28,677 bases of DNA from JBGAWK01 sp044227665 (GCA_044227665.1 JBGAWK010000028.1:1-28677), one strand, 5' to 3'; counted from the first letter of the stretch, positions 1 through 7,911 are shown. Numbers and translations are program-made. The notes: a model not told the origin generated them from the sequence alone.

Positions 1-486
1 ATAGCGAATTTAAGTGCTATCAATAATCATTTGATTACACAACAAGGTAGGTTTACACAGTGTATAATGGCAATGGAAGAATATTTTATTTGGAAGCATA
101 AGTTTACTATACAAGAAAGTCATAAATCCAAACCCAAATATAACAGAATAGTCATGTATGATATTCCGAATTTAAAAAATTATTTTTCTACTAATGATCA
201 AAGTAGAAATACTGCATTTCATATAAACTTACCTATTCATGAAACTTATAAATCGGCATTTAAACGAAAAGAAAAGAAATTTGTAGATGAAGAAATTAAA
301 CCAAATAAATACAAAACATTAGATGATTGTCCATATATGCTTAAAAAAACACTATTAGTATTTTTAAATCAAATGCATGATGAAATAAAAGTAAATAGTA
401 AAAATACAGATACCGATAAACAAAAAGAAGAAAAGAGAAAGAACGCAGAAAGACAATTTTTCAAACAATTGTTTTTGGTAAAATAA
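1..486 (+). CDS. cas13b: Cas13b (type VI-B CRISPR RNA-guided RNase), C-terminal part with HEPN2; 5' end outside window
   Basis: The reading frame is open from base 1 to TAA at 484-486, so the gene enters from the left; the in-frame TTG at 31 is only an internal codon. The visible 161 residues include RNTAFH (bases 205-222) followed by xxxP. This fits the RNxxxHxxxP form of the second HEPN RNase motif near the C-terminus of Cas13b. The tail after it is rich in Lys and Glu. Cas13b is a crRNA-guided effector with two HEPN motifs that cleaves target and bystander RNA; it also processes its own crRNA. Strong support comes from the neighbour: a CRISPR array on the same strand, 152 bp downstream, whose repeat resembles known Cas13b repeats. 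HEPN1 and any csx27 or csx28 partner would lie left of the window. Another HEPN protein is possible from this fragment alone, but unlikely given the array. Confidence 0.88.
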   Translation: MANLSAINNHLITQQGRFTQCIMAMEEYFIWKHKFTIQESHKSKPKYNRIVMYDIPNLKNYFSTNDQSRNTAFHINLPIHETYKSAFKRKEKKFVDEEIKPNKYKTLDDCPYMLKKTLLVFLNQMHDEIKVNSKNTDTDKQKEEKRKNAERQFFKQLFLVK

Positions 487-638
487 TTCGATTTTACACC
501 ACGCTCTTTGACATATTAGCTAACGAATAGAAACCCAAAAATGGGAAATAATAAACTAAATAATGTGTATTATGATGACTTTTTCAAAACAAAGATTAAG
601 TAAAAACAAAGTATTGAAAAGTGTTTTGAATACATTAG
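487..638 (+). promoter_or_regulatory. CRISPR leader between cas13b and the array
   Basis: This AT-rich 152-bp stretch has no ORF and lies between the cas13b stop codon and the first perfect repeat. It is assigned as the leader because the repeats beside it are identical while those at the far end are degenerate. It contains CTCTTTGACATATT (505-518), which resembles the TTTG -33 element of Bacteroidota promoters. No TAnnTTTG box was found at the right distance, so the promoter itself is not located. It also holds a small CCCA-AAAA-TGGG dyad (534-545) and a larger hairpin next to repeat 1. Confidence 0.65.
611..633 (+). promoter_or_regulatory. Leader inverted repeat next to repeat 1
   Basis: The arms GTATTGAAAA (611-620) and TTTTGAATAC (624-633) are inverted repeats with 9 of 10 pairs matching, one G-G mismatch and a 3-nt centre. 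The dyad ends 5 bp before the first CRISPR repeat. It could be a binding site for the adaptation machinery, or an RNA hairpin at the 5' end of the pre-crRNA. The function is not established by sequence alone. Confidence 0.45.
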
Positions 639-2325
639 GTTGTAACTGCTCACATTTTATAGAGTAAACACAACTGCTCAACTTAGCTGCCCTCGCCTCT
701 AAGTGTTGTAACTGCTCACATTTTATAGAGTAAACACAACCATATCTTTATTGAACCATCTGAATTAAACGTTGTAACTGCTCACATTTTATAGAGTAAA
801 CACAACTTTGCGATTTGTAGTAGAGTTGTTTTAATGGTTGTAACTGCTCACATTTTATAGAGTAAACACAACTAGACCTGTGCTCTTCTATCTTATTTTC
901 TAGTTGTAACTGCTCACATTTTATAGAGTAAACACAACACATGACAACTCTAGTTTTAAGGTTTTCAAGTTGTAACTGCTCACATTTTATAGAGTAAACA
1001 CAACTGCCTCCTGTATTGTGTATCTCGGCATACTGTTGTAACTGCTCACATTTTATAGAGTAAACACAACTAGGAGTAATATTCATTAATCTAAAATGAA
1101 GTTGTAACTGCTCACATTTTATAGAGTAAACACAACTTGGGGCTTCATTTATGCCTTCAATTACATGTTGTAACTGCTCACATTTTATAGAGTAAACACA
1201 ACATTTGTTTAATTGTAGTCATGCCTGAACCTGTTGTAACTGCTCACATTTTATAGAGTAAACACAACGTAACAGAAGTCATGTTAGGTCGAAGGTCGGT
1301 TGTAACTGCTCACATTTTATAGAGTAAACACAACCCTACGAAACTATTGAAAAGCTTGCGGATAGTTGTAACTGCTCACATTTTATAGAGTAAACACAAC
1401 AGTCGTTGTATAGGTTTCTGTCAAATTCTTGTTGTAACTGCTCACATTTTATAGAGTAAACACAACTCTGTCATTCCACTAGGTTGAAAGAATTGCGTTG
1501 TAACTGCTCACATTTTATAGAGTAAACACAACAGCTGCTTCAGCCTGCTCTTGTAGTTCCATGTTGTAACTGCTCACATTTTATAGAGTAAACACAACAT
1601 AAGTTTGGTAGAGGACGTATTGTAAGAAGTTGTAACTGCTCACATTTTATAGAGTAAACACAACGGGCTATAAAAACAATCTGCCGTCAATATTGTTGTA
1701 ACTGCTCACATTTTATAGAGTAAACACAACCAAGAATATGGTAGTATAGGTAAGTTCGTCGTTGTAACTGCTCACATTTTATAGAGTAAACACAACAGAA
1801 GACTATACACTTTATTGTCTGTCAAAGTTGTAACTGCTCACATTTTATAGAGTAAACACAACGAAGATGTATCAGAGAGAGTGTCATTCAATGTTGTAAC
1901 TGCTCACATTTTATAGAGTAAACACAACGTTTTTGGGATAATATATTAATGTTTTTTCGTTGTAACTGCTCACATTTTATAGAGTAAACACAACTCCCAT
2001 TCAGCATGAGTTTTCAAACGCACAGTTGTAACTGCTCACATTTTATAGAGTAAACACAACGAGAGGAACGCCTCATTACCTATGAAACTAGTTGTAACTG
2101 CTCACATTTTATAGGGTAAACACAACTTATATTATCATCTGTTGAATATTGTTTTGGTTGTAACTGCCCACATTTTATAGGGTAAACACAACTGTTGTGT
2201 ACCGAGATTGATACATGTGCAGGTTGTAACTGCCCATATTTTATAGGGTAAACACAACCAAACAAGGTAGAACATCAATCTTGGATTGGTTGTAACTGCT
2301 CACATTTTATTAGCGTAAATACAAC
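639..2325 (+). CRISPR. Type VI-B (Cas13b) CRISPR array, 26 repeats and 25 spacers
   Basis: Repeats of 36 bp (starting GTTGTAACTGCTC, ending GAGTAAACACAAC) begin at 639 and recur every 66 bp; all 25 spacers are exactly 30 bp. The first 22 repeats are identical. Repeats 23-25 (2091, 2157, 2223) carry one, two and three substitutions. Repeat 26 (2289-2325) is 37 nt, with an inserted T and two substitutions, so it marks the trailer end. The sequence resembles, from memory, the Bergeyella zoohelcum Cas13b repeat (GTTGGAACTGCTC...GGGTAATCACAAC) in the same orientation, so the plus strand is the crRNA sense, matching cas13b. The repeat can fold with an outer GTTGT/ACAAC stem and an inner TGCTC/GAGTA stem. 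All spacers differ by eye. In VI-B the mature crRNA is spacer followed by repeat. Confidence 0.97.
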
Positions 2326-2425
2326 TATCTTGTTTTCTATTGCTTAATTCGAGATAATGCAAGGCTTTTTGGAATATCTTGTATGTTCTATATAGTTGGA
2401 TATAAGATAAAACAGAAGAAATTAA

Positions 2426-4015
2426 TCACCCTTCCACCAGTACTGCCACTTCCGTAGGCATAGGCTGGAAGGTGGAAAATAGGGTATCTAGGATGGCTGC
2501 TTTGCCGTAGCTATGCCATAACCATAGAAAAGACTCGTGTCGTTCTTGGGGCTGCTGCTTAGGGAAAAGCTGTTTCAATATATTTTCGATTTGCTGGAGT
2601 TGAGTGTTGTTCTTTTGCTGTAAGCTTTTCGCAAGCCTCTGCACTATGGCTTCTCCTTGCTTATACATTTTTTGTTGCTCTGCCTTGAGCCATCCCGAAA
2701 GGGTAGGGTCTATTTGTAGGGCATGTGCCTGTAATGGCAGGAAAAGCTCCTGAATTTTTGTTTGCATGGCAGGGCTTAGATCTTGGATGTCGTACTGACC
2801 AGAAATATAGGCTTGCTTCAGTGTAAGGTAAGAAGAAAATACATCCATAACGGAGAAACCCAATTTTTTCCATTTTTTGGCAAGATGAGCAGGAATGACT
2901 AAGGCACTGTTGCGAAGAATGAGCTTAGGGAAAGGAACACCATAGTGTCCAAATAGCGATACTAATTGCAGCCAGTATGAAAGCTCGCCACCACCGCCTA
3001 CATAAGCTATAGAAGGCAAAATCGTCTGCTGATACAGTGGTCGTAAGATGACATTAGGACTAAAATATTCAGGATGATTATGAATTTCAAGTAATAATTC
3101 TTCTTTTGTAAATAAAATGCTGGTATTGTTTATTTTATACAATTTATTATCCAAGATAATCCGTTCTCTGATATTGCCTTTACAGTAAAAAAAGTTGATG
3201 GGGCGCACATGACTTTGTATGGGATAATTATAGCTTTTTAATACTTCATTTTGTTTGACTACCCATTTTTCTGGTTCGTTTTGGAAGATATCGTTTTCCA
3301 TAATGGGAATAAACATAGACTTAAAATCCTTGTCGTCGCCATCAGCGATAACTAAATTCTTGCCTTCAAATATTTTATAGATAAGAAATCGCTGTGCTTC
3401 TGCCAGGGTATCTTTGTGGTATGCCTCTTGCAATAGTGTGAGGATATCGCTGTCCTGCACTTGAAGGATATCTTGTAACGTAGCGATGAGCGGTGCTATA
3501 CCTTCGGTATGCATACGTCCGCAGGCACCTGTTTGTGCCGTTTCCCAAGAGAGGGTCTTATTATATATGCTAAAATGCCGTATCTCTTCCAAGTCGTGAT
3601 CTTCAGTTCCCATCACATATACAGGCACGAAAGTATTGTCAGGGAATTTTTGGGCTAAGGCTTTCGCCAGTAGGATAGAGGTTATGATTTTATAGACGAC
3701 ATATAGCGGTCCGGTAAATATATTTAGTTGATGCGCTGTAGTGATGCAGAATGTATTTTCTTTTTTTATTAATTCTATATTTATTTGAATTTCAGTATTT
3801 TCTATATAAAATCTATTTTGATAGTTTAATATATCTGCAATTGTATTTCTATCTTGTTTATGTAGGGATTTCTGTTCAATATGTGTCCTGAAGTGGTCGA
3901 GATTGTATTTGTATTCCGGCAATATTTCATCGGGCAACTTGCCCTGCATATAGTCTTTGATAAGTTGATTTAGGAAGGAAGTATCTGTGATTGGGTATTG
4001 ATAGGTGTCGAACAT
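2426..4015 (-). CDS. bshC: BshC, putative cysteine ligase of bacillithiol biosynthesis
   Basis: This cytosolic enzyme adds cysteine to glucosaminyl-malate, the last step in making the thiol bacillithiol. Family landmarks are TAHQLNIFTGP at residues 93-103 and TEDHDLEEI at 137-145, which are typical BshC blocks. The chosen ATG (4013-4015) gives 529 aa, the usual family length of about 530-540, starting MFDTYQYPITDTSF. The frame stays open to an ATG at 4111, but that start would overlap the upstream glycosyltransferase by 86 bases with residues unlike the family. The gene lies 10 bp after the GT9 stop and is the last gene of a three-gene minus-strand run. It converges on the CRISPR array, and nothing recognisable lies in the 100 bp between them. 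No bshA or bshB is in the window. Confidence 0.92.
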   Translation of the reverse strand: MFDTYQYPITDTSFLNQLIKDYMQGKLPDEILPEYKYNLDHFRTHIEQKSLHKQDRNTIADILNYQNRFYIENTEIQINIELIKKENTFCITTAHQLNIFTGPLYVVYKIITSILLAKALAQKFPDNTFVPVYVMGTEDHDLEEIRHFSIYNKTLSWETAQTGACGRMHTEGIAPLIATLQDILQVQDSDILTLLQEAYHKDTLAEAQRFLIYKIFEGKNLVIADGDDKDFKSMFIPIMENDIFQNEPEKWVVKQNEVLKSYNYPIQSHVRPINFFYCKGNIRERIILDNKLYKINNTSILFTKEELLLEIHNHPEYFSPNVILRPLYQQTILPSIAYVGGGGELSYWLQLVSLFGHYGVPFPKLILRNSALVIPAHLAKKWKKLGFSVMDVFSSYLTLKQAYISGQYDIQDLSPAMQTKIQELFLPLQAHALQIDPTLSGWLKAEQQKMYKQGEAIVQRLAKSLQQKNNTQLQQIENILKQLFPKQQPQERHESFLWLWHSYGKAAILDTLFSTFQPMPTEVAVLVEG

Positions 4016-4025
4016 CTTTGTAGAA

Positions 4026-5003
4026 CTATGAATGAATAGAAAATGTTTGCAAATAATCTTGGGCAAGGTACATGCACCGGTGATGACCTTTGGGACAACT
4101 ACGCCTGCCATACTTAGAGCAAGGCCTACAGTCTAAGTCTTCTTTTTCGATAAAGCTAATCATATTTCCATTTTTTTGTTCGGGTCTGAATCCCAATTTT
4201 GGCGTTGTCCCTCCCCAAAAGCTGACGATATCACAGCCCAAGGCTGCGGCGATATGCATCATTCCCGTATCTTGTGTATAGATACAAACAGCATTTTTCA
4301 TGATATAGGCAGAGGTAGCAATATTTGTTTTTCCGCAAAGATTATAAGTGCATTTAGGTAATTTTTGATGTAGTTCCTCGGCATCAGCATTTACGTCACT
4401 TCCTCCTAAGATTACTGTGGGAACGTCAAAGCTTTTGATGATTTTTTCTACCTCTGTAATTGGCATACGTTTCGTAAAGTGTGTAGCACCCATGACCCAT
4501 ACATTGTAAATTTCAGGAAGGCTAAAAGGTAGGTAAGTATTATTTTTATCTATATGAAAATCAGTATATTGACCATCATAATTTATATCTAAGGTTTTAA
4601 TGGCATTGAAATAACTTTCAACTATATTTTCGTTAGGAAGATATTTAGGATTCTTTGTCAGAACATACATTTGTTTTTGTATAGATTTTTTTTGCCATAC
4701 ATAAAATTTTGATTTGGATATGAGCATCCGCAAGCCTAAAGTGTAAAGCTTGTTTTGCAAATCTATTATCAAATCATAGTTTCTCGCAACCATGTTTTTT
4801 GCTGTATTTCTTATCGAACTAGTAGTAACCAATACATCAGAGATATGGGGTATTGCTTTGGCTACTTCCACGTAGGTGGGCTTAGTAAGAAAATCTATCT
4901 TTGAATATCCGGCATTGAACATACAACGAACTAAAGCACTAGTAAGCACTATATCTCCAATAGAGCTTAGCCTAATAATCAATACTTTAGTATGCTCAGG
5001 CAT
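4026..5003 (-). CDS. Glycosyltransferase family 9 (heptosyltransferase-like)
   Basis: The 325-aa protein starts with a GT9 nucleotide-sugar fold signature (IIRLSSIGDIVLTSALVR, residues 9-26). Late in the chain it carries TQDTGMMHIAAALG, the usual (T/D)xG-MH-AAALG block that binds the ADP-heptose donor. The C-terminus has a Cys/His cluster (CRPCSKYGRRSCPKGHHRCM) that I associate with Bacteroidota members of the family. The likely role is transfer of a heptose or similar sugar to the lipopolysaccharide core on the cytoplasmic face of the inner membrane. The actual donor and acceptor cannot be read from sequence. Its ATG (5001-5003) overlaps the end of the upstream 243-aa gene by 8 bases, which implies translational coupling. 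Confidence 0.87.
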   Translation of the reverse strand: MPEHTKVLIIRLSSIGDIVLTSALVRCMFNAGYSKIDFLTKPTYVEVAKAIPHISDVLVTTSSIRNTAKNMVARNYDLIIDLQNKLYTLGLRMLISKSKFYVWQKKSIQKQMYVLTKNPKYLPNENIVESYFNAIKTLDINYDGQYTDFHIDKNNTYLPFSLPEIYNVWVMGATHFTKRMPITEVEKIIKSFDVPTVILGGSDVNADAEELHQKLPKCTYNLCGKTNIATSAYIMKNAVCIYTQDTGMMHIAAALGCDIVSFWGGTTPKLGFRPEQKNGNMISFIEKEDLDCRPCSKYGRRSCPKGHHRCMYLAQDYLQTFSIHS

Positions 5004-5727
5004 TGAACTTAAAAATAGCTTTCAATCGCTCGTCAGTAACGATATAGGTCGCTAACTTGCGCATCGTGTTTTCATCCAGATGGGGATAGGTGCTGATAAT
5101 CTCATCTTCCATATTTTCCTCCATGGCATGGGTAAGCAAACCTTTCATCTGTATTTCACTCAATGCGGAGAATATTCCCGCCGTCAGGGATTTATCTGCA
5201 ATATACTGGGCAATAAACAAGGCATCACGAGGAGAAGGCAGTACGGGAACTATCTCCAATACCTTATATTTAGGGGTGTATTCTACAAAGCCACTGATGA
5301 CGACATGTTTGCTGGTTTTTACAAGTTGTACTACTAACTTTTTTAGTAAATCTGTAGGCAAGTCCCTGAGCAGGTCTTTGCTTTGTTCGGGAATCATGTG
5401 TTCTGCCGTCGTAGCCATAAATGGAACACTCAGGTGTTTCATGATACTAATCACATCTTTTATGGGAAGATGATAGCTGAGATTTGCCGTAATAGAAGGG
5501 CCTACTATGGTTTCGGCAACTTTTGCATTGATGATATTAGGCATAAATCCAGTGACTTTAGCCACTCGCTTCCATACTTCGTCGCGACGCATTTCTACGG
5601 TATCTACAATGAGTAGCCTGAGTTTTTCGAGGTCTTCGTCATCTATATTATGAAGGAAATCAATAGATTCTGTCTTTACGGAAAGAAGAGATGCAATCTT
5701 CTCCAGTTCTATATGTTTTTTTGACAT
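4996..5727 (-). CDS. Conserved-looking soluble protein of unknown function
   Basis: I do not recognise this 243-aa protein. It has no signal peptide and no membrane segment; it is predicted mostly helical, with alternating charged and Leu/Ile residues. It contains recurrent patterns such as DLPTDLLKKLVVQLV and LSEIQMKGLLTHAMEE, vaguely like the helical repeats of MgtE N-domains, but this is not a firm assignment. ATG at 5725-5727 is the first in frame. It is the first gene of a run with GT9 and bshC and overlaps GT9 by 8 bases, so the three are probably co-transcribed from the 82-bp divergent region shared with amn. Coding is supported by the tight overlap and the full-length uninterrupted frame. 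Confidence 0.75.
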   Translation of the reverse strand: MSKKHIELEKIASLLSVKTESIDFLHNIDDEDLEKLRLLIVDTVEMRRDEVWKRVAKVTGFMPNIINAKVAETIVGPSITANLSYHLPIKDVISIMKHLSVPFMATTAEHMIPEQSKDLLRDLPTDLLKKLVVQLVKTSKHVVISGFVEYTPKYKVLEIVPVLPSPRDALFIAQYIADKSLTAGIFSALSEIQMKGLLTHAMEENMEDEIISTYPHLDENTMRKLATYIVTDERLKAIFKFNA

Positions 5728-5797
5728 GATGTAAAAATAAAATAAAGAAGAGAATAGAGCTATAAATAGTTGATTTTTATGACTATAAAAAATAAGC

Positions 5798-5805
5798 TAT
5801 TTTTG
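5798..5805 (+). promoter_or_regulatory. Candidate -7 box (TATTTTTG) of amn
   Basis: TATTTTTG fits the Bacteroidota -7 consensus TAnnTTTG and ends 4 nt before the amn ATG, so transcription would start at or next to the start codon. A TTG at 5770-5772 is the nearest -33-like element, but the 25-nt spacer is longer than usual. Confidence 0.5.
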
Positions 5806-5809
5806 TAGT

Positions 5810-6586
5810 ATGAAATCTAAAGAGGAGATAGTGCAAAATTGGTTACCTAGATATACAGGTATCCCATTGGAGCAGTTTGGGCAGTATATTATTTTGACCA
5901 ATTTTGATAAGTATATACACATGTTTGCCGATTTACACAACGTAAAAATTAAGGGACTAGAAAGTCCCATGAAAAGTGCTACCGCTGATAATATTACAAT
6001 ATTAAATTTCGGTATGGGTAGCTCCGTGGCTGCTACTGTTGTGGATTTGCTGAGTGCCATAAGACCTAAAGCTGTAGTATTTTTAGGAAAATGCGGAGGG
6101 CTGAAAAAGAAGAATAACTTAGGCGATTTTGTACTGCCAATAGCTGCTATTCGAGGAGAAGGAACTTCCAATGACTATTTTCCTGCCGAAGTTCCCGCCT
6201 TGCCTTCCTTTGCCTTGCAAAAGGCTATATCTACTTCTATACGCGAACACGATCAGGACTATTGGACGGGCACTGTTTATACTACCAATAGGCGTGTGTG
6301 GGAGCATGATGATGAATTTAAAGAATATCTACGCAAAATTAGGGCTATGGCTATAGATATGGAAACGGCAACCTTATTCACAGTAGCTTTTGCCAATGAA
6401 ATTCCCATAGGCGCATTATTGTTGGTGTCTGATCAACCTATGGTACCGGAAGGAGTGAAAACCGAAGAAAGCGACAGGAAAATTACGGAAAACTTTGTGG
6501 ACTTACATTTGAGAATAGGCATAGAGTCACTAAAAAAACTCATGAATAGAGCTACTACTATCAAACATCTGAGGTTCGAGGAATAG
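5810..6586 (+). CDS. amn: AMP nucleosidase, short Bacteroidota form
   Basis: Members of this group hydrolyse AMP to adenine and ribose 5-phosphate in purine salvage. The 258-aa protein is a single phosphorylase-fold domain (PNP/UDP family). Visible landmarks are GMGSS (68-72, phosphate-binding loop), LGKCGGL (92-98), DMETATLF (183-190, the ribose-contacting Met-Glu of the family) and VSDQP (206-210). The classic E. coli Amn is about twice as long with an extra N-terminal domain; this length matches the shorter type common in Bacteroidota. A different purine-nucleoside phosphorylase activity cannot be excluded. The start is fixed by the -7 box 4 nt upstream. The stop is followed after one base by mnmA, so the two are likely co-transcribed. 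Confidence 0.83.
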   Translation: MKSKEEIVQNWLPRYTGIPLEQFGQYIILTNFDKYIHMFADLHNVKIKGLESPMKSATADNITILNFGMGSSVAATVVDLLSAIRPKAVVFLGKCGGLKKKNNLGDFVLPIAAIRGEGTSNDYFPAEVPALPSFALQKAISTSIREHDQDYWTGTVYTTNRRVWEHDDEFKEYLRKIRAMAIDMETATLFTVAFANEIPIGALLLVSDQPMVPEGVKTEESDRKITENFVDLHLRIGIESLKKLMNRATTIKHLRFEE

Positions 6587-6587
6587 C

Positions 6588-7754
6588 ATGGCGCGAGTAG
6601 TGGTAGGATTATCGGGAGGCGTGGACTCTAGTGTGGCTGCACATCTACTTATAGAGCAAGGGCATGAAGTCATAGGTATGTATATGCGCAATTGGCACGA
6701 TGATAGCGTTACACTCAATAATGAATGTCCATGGATAGAGGATAGTAACGATGCCTTGCAAGTGGCGGAACACTTAGGCATTCCCTTTCATACTATAGAC
6801 CTTAGTATTGCTTACAAAGAACGAATAGTGGACTATATGTTCAGAGAATATGAACAGGGCAGAACGCCCAATCCCGATGTGCTTTGCAATAGAGAAATTA
6901 AGTTTGATGTATTTCTTAATGCTGCAATGGCATTAGGTGCTGATTATGTAGCTACGGGTCATTATTGTAGAAAAGTCGTAGATGAACAAGGCTTCTCGCA
7001 TCTCCTTGCAGGAAAAGATGGCAATAAAGACCAAAGCTATTTTCTGTGTCAAATTTCTAAAGAGCAGTTGGATAAAGCAATGTTCCCTATAGGCACCTTG
7101 CTGAAATCCGAAGTTCGTGCTATAGCGGCAAAAATTGGATTGCCTACTGCTCAAAAGAAAGATTCGCAAGGACTATGTTTTGTAGGAAAGATAAGCTTGC
7201 CGGATTTTTTACAACAGCAACTTAAACCCAAGCTAGGCAATGTGGTATTGATAGAAGACGGGCAAGAGGCATTAAAAACGCCTGATTTTATTTACGATAA
7301 AATCGAAGATATAAAAATATTGGAAAAATTGACGCAAAAAATAGATTTTTCAAAACTAAAAAGCAGAATTATAGGACAACATAACGGGGCTCATTATTAT
7401 ACCATTGGACAAAGAAAAGGACTTAAAATTGGAGGTTTTGCACTGCCACTGTTTATTGTAGGTATAGATACGCTTTCCAATACGGTGTATGTAGGCGAAG
7501 GTGAGAAACATCAGGCCTTACTACGTCCGGCGTTATTTGTAAATAATAAAGATATTCATGAGTTGCAAATACTTACTTCAAGGGTATATCCCTCTCGGAT
7601 ACGCTATAGGCAGCCACTTGCTAATGCTGCTTTTTACGCTGTGGAAAAAGGTATGTATGTCGTTTTTGAGCAGCTTCAAAAGGGTATAGCACCGGGTCAA
7701 TTTATCGCTTGGTATGAGGGTGAGGAATTAATAGGGTCAGGCGTAATACAATAA
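6588..7754 (+). CDS. mnmA: tRNA-specific 2-thiouridylase MnmA
   Basis: MnmA uses ATP and relayed sulfur to make 2-thiouridine at the wobble position (U34) of Lys, Glu and Gln tRNAs. The 388-aa protein has the PP-loop SGGVDSS (9-15) and the two expected catalytic cysteines: C100 in PDVLCNREIKF and C197 in SQGLCFVG. The ATGHY block (122-126) and GKDGNKDQSYFL (142-153) are also typical. The C-terminal part contains the YTIGQRKGL block and the beta-barrel region. All key residues are present and the length is slightly above the usual 360-370. It starts one base after the amn stop. The SRP RNA follows on the same strand with its own promoter. Confidence 0.97.
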   Translation: MARVVVGLSGGVDSSVAAHLLIEQGHEVIGMYMRNWHDDSVTLNNECPWIEDSNDALQVAEHLGIPFHTIDLSIAYKERIVDYMFREYEQGRTPNPDVLCNREIKFDVFLNAAMALGADYVATGHYCRKVVDEQGFSHLLAGKDGNKDQSYFLCQISKEQLDKAMFPIGTLLKSEVRAIAAKIGLPTAQKKDSQGLCFVGKISLPDFLQQQLKPKLGNVVLIEDGQEALKTPDFIYDKIEDIKILEKLTQKIDFSKLKSRIIGQHNGAHYYTIGQRKGLKIGGFALPLFIVGIDTLSNTVYVGEGEKHQALLRPALFVNNKDIHELQILTSRVYPSRIRYRQPLANAAFYAVEKGMYVVFEQLQKGIAPGQFIAWYEGEELIGSGVIQ

Positions 7755-7769
7755 TAGTTTATTTACCTA

Positions 7770-7797
7770 TTGTAAAATAAAAATATTGCTATATTTG
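7770..7797 (+). promoter_or_regulatory. Promoter of the SRP RNA
   Basis: TATATTTG (7790-7797) is a perfect TAnnTTTG -7 box, with TTG (7770-7772) 17 nt upstream as a -33-like element. The paired 5' end of the SRP RNA begins 5-6 nt after the box, so the start point is anchored by the RNA structure itself. Confidence 0.7.
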
Positions 7798-7801
7798 TGG
7801 C

Positions 7802-7903
7802 GGGCAAGTCTTATACGGTCAGCTCCTGCAAAATCCTCCAGGGTCGGAAGGCAGCAAAGGTATGCGGTTGTAGCGGCGCGATATGAGTAACTTGCCTTTT
7901 ATT
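7802..7903 (+). ncRNA. ffs: Signal recognition particle RNA, small bacterial (4.5S-like) type
   Basis: The SRP RNA binds Ffh and helps target nascent membrane and secreted proteins. The region contains the conserved domain IV core CAGGGTCGGAAGGCAGCA (7839-7856), with the GGAA tetraloop at 7846-7849 and the asymmetric AGCA bulge side. The ends pair: GGCAAGT (7803-7809) with ACTTGCC (7890-7896). A T-rich tract (7897-7908) follows directly as terminator. The size of about 100 nt fits the small Alu-less form. It lies between mnmA and the transaldolase gene. The exact 3' end is uncertain by a few bases. Confidence 0.93.
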
Positions 7904-7908
7904 TTTTT
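7897..7908 (+). terminator. T-tract terminator of the SRP RNA
   Basis: TTTTATTTTTTT follows directly on the closing stem of the SRP RNA and ends 3 bp before the next ATG. The terminal stem plus T-tract has the form of an intrinsic terminator. Confidence 0.6.
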
Positions 7909-7911
7909 GTT

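Noticed and set aside
31..486. Stand-alone 151-aa protein starting at TTG 31
   Set aside because: The frame is open to base 1, so the TTG is an internal codon of the truncated cas13b.
505..540. Full promoter in the CRISPR leader
   Set aside because: A TTTG -33-like element exists at 507-510, but no TAnnTTTG box follows at a suitable distance.
748..1086. Minus-strand 112-aa ORF made of repeated SCVYSIKCEQLQ units (also a 61-aa one at 2080-2265)
   Set aside because: Artefact of the CRISPR array: the 66-bp period is a multiple of three, so the repeats stay in frame. It is not a repeat protein.
4016..4111. N-terminal extension of BshC to ATG 4111
   Set aside because: It overlaps the GT9 coding end and adds residues unlike BshC; the ATG at 4015 gives normal length.
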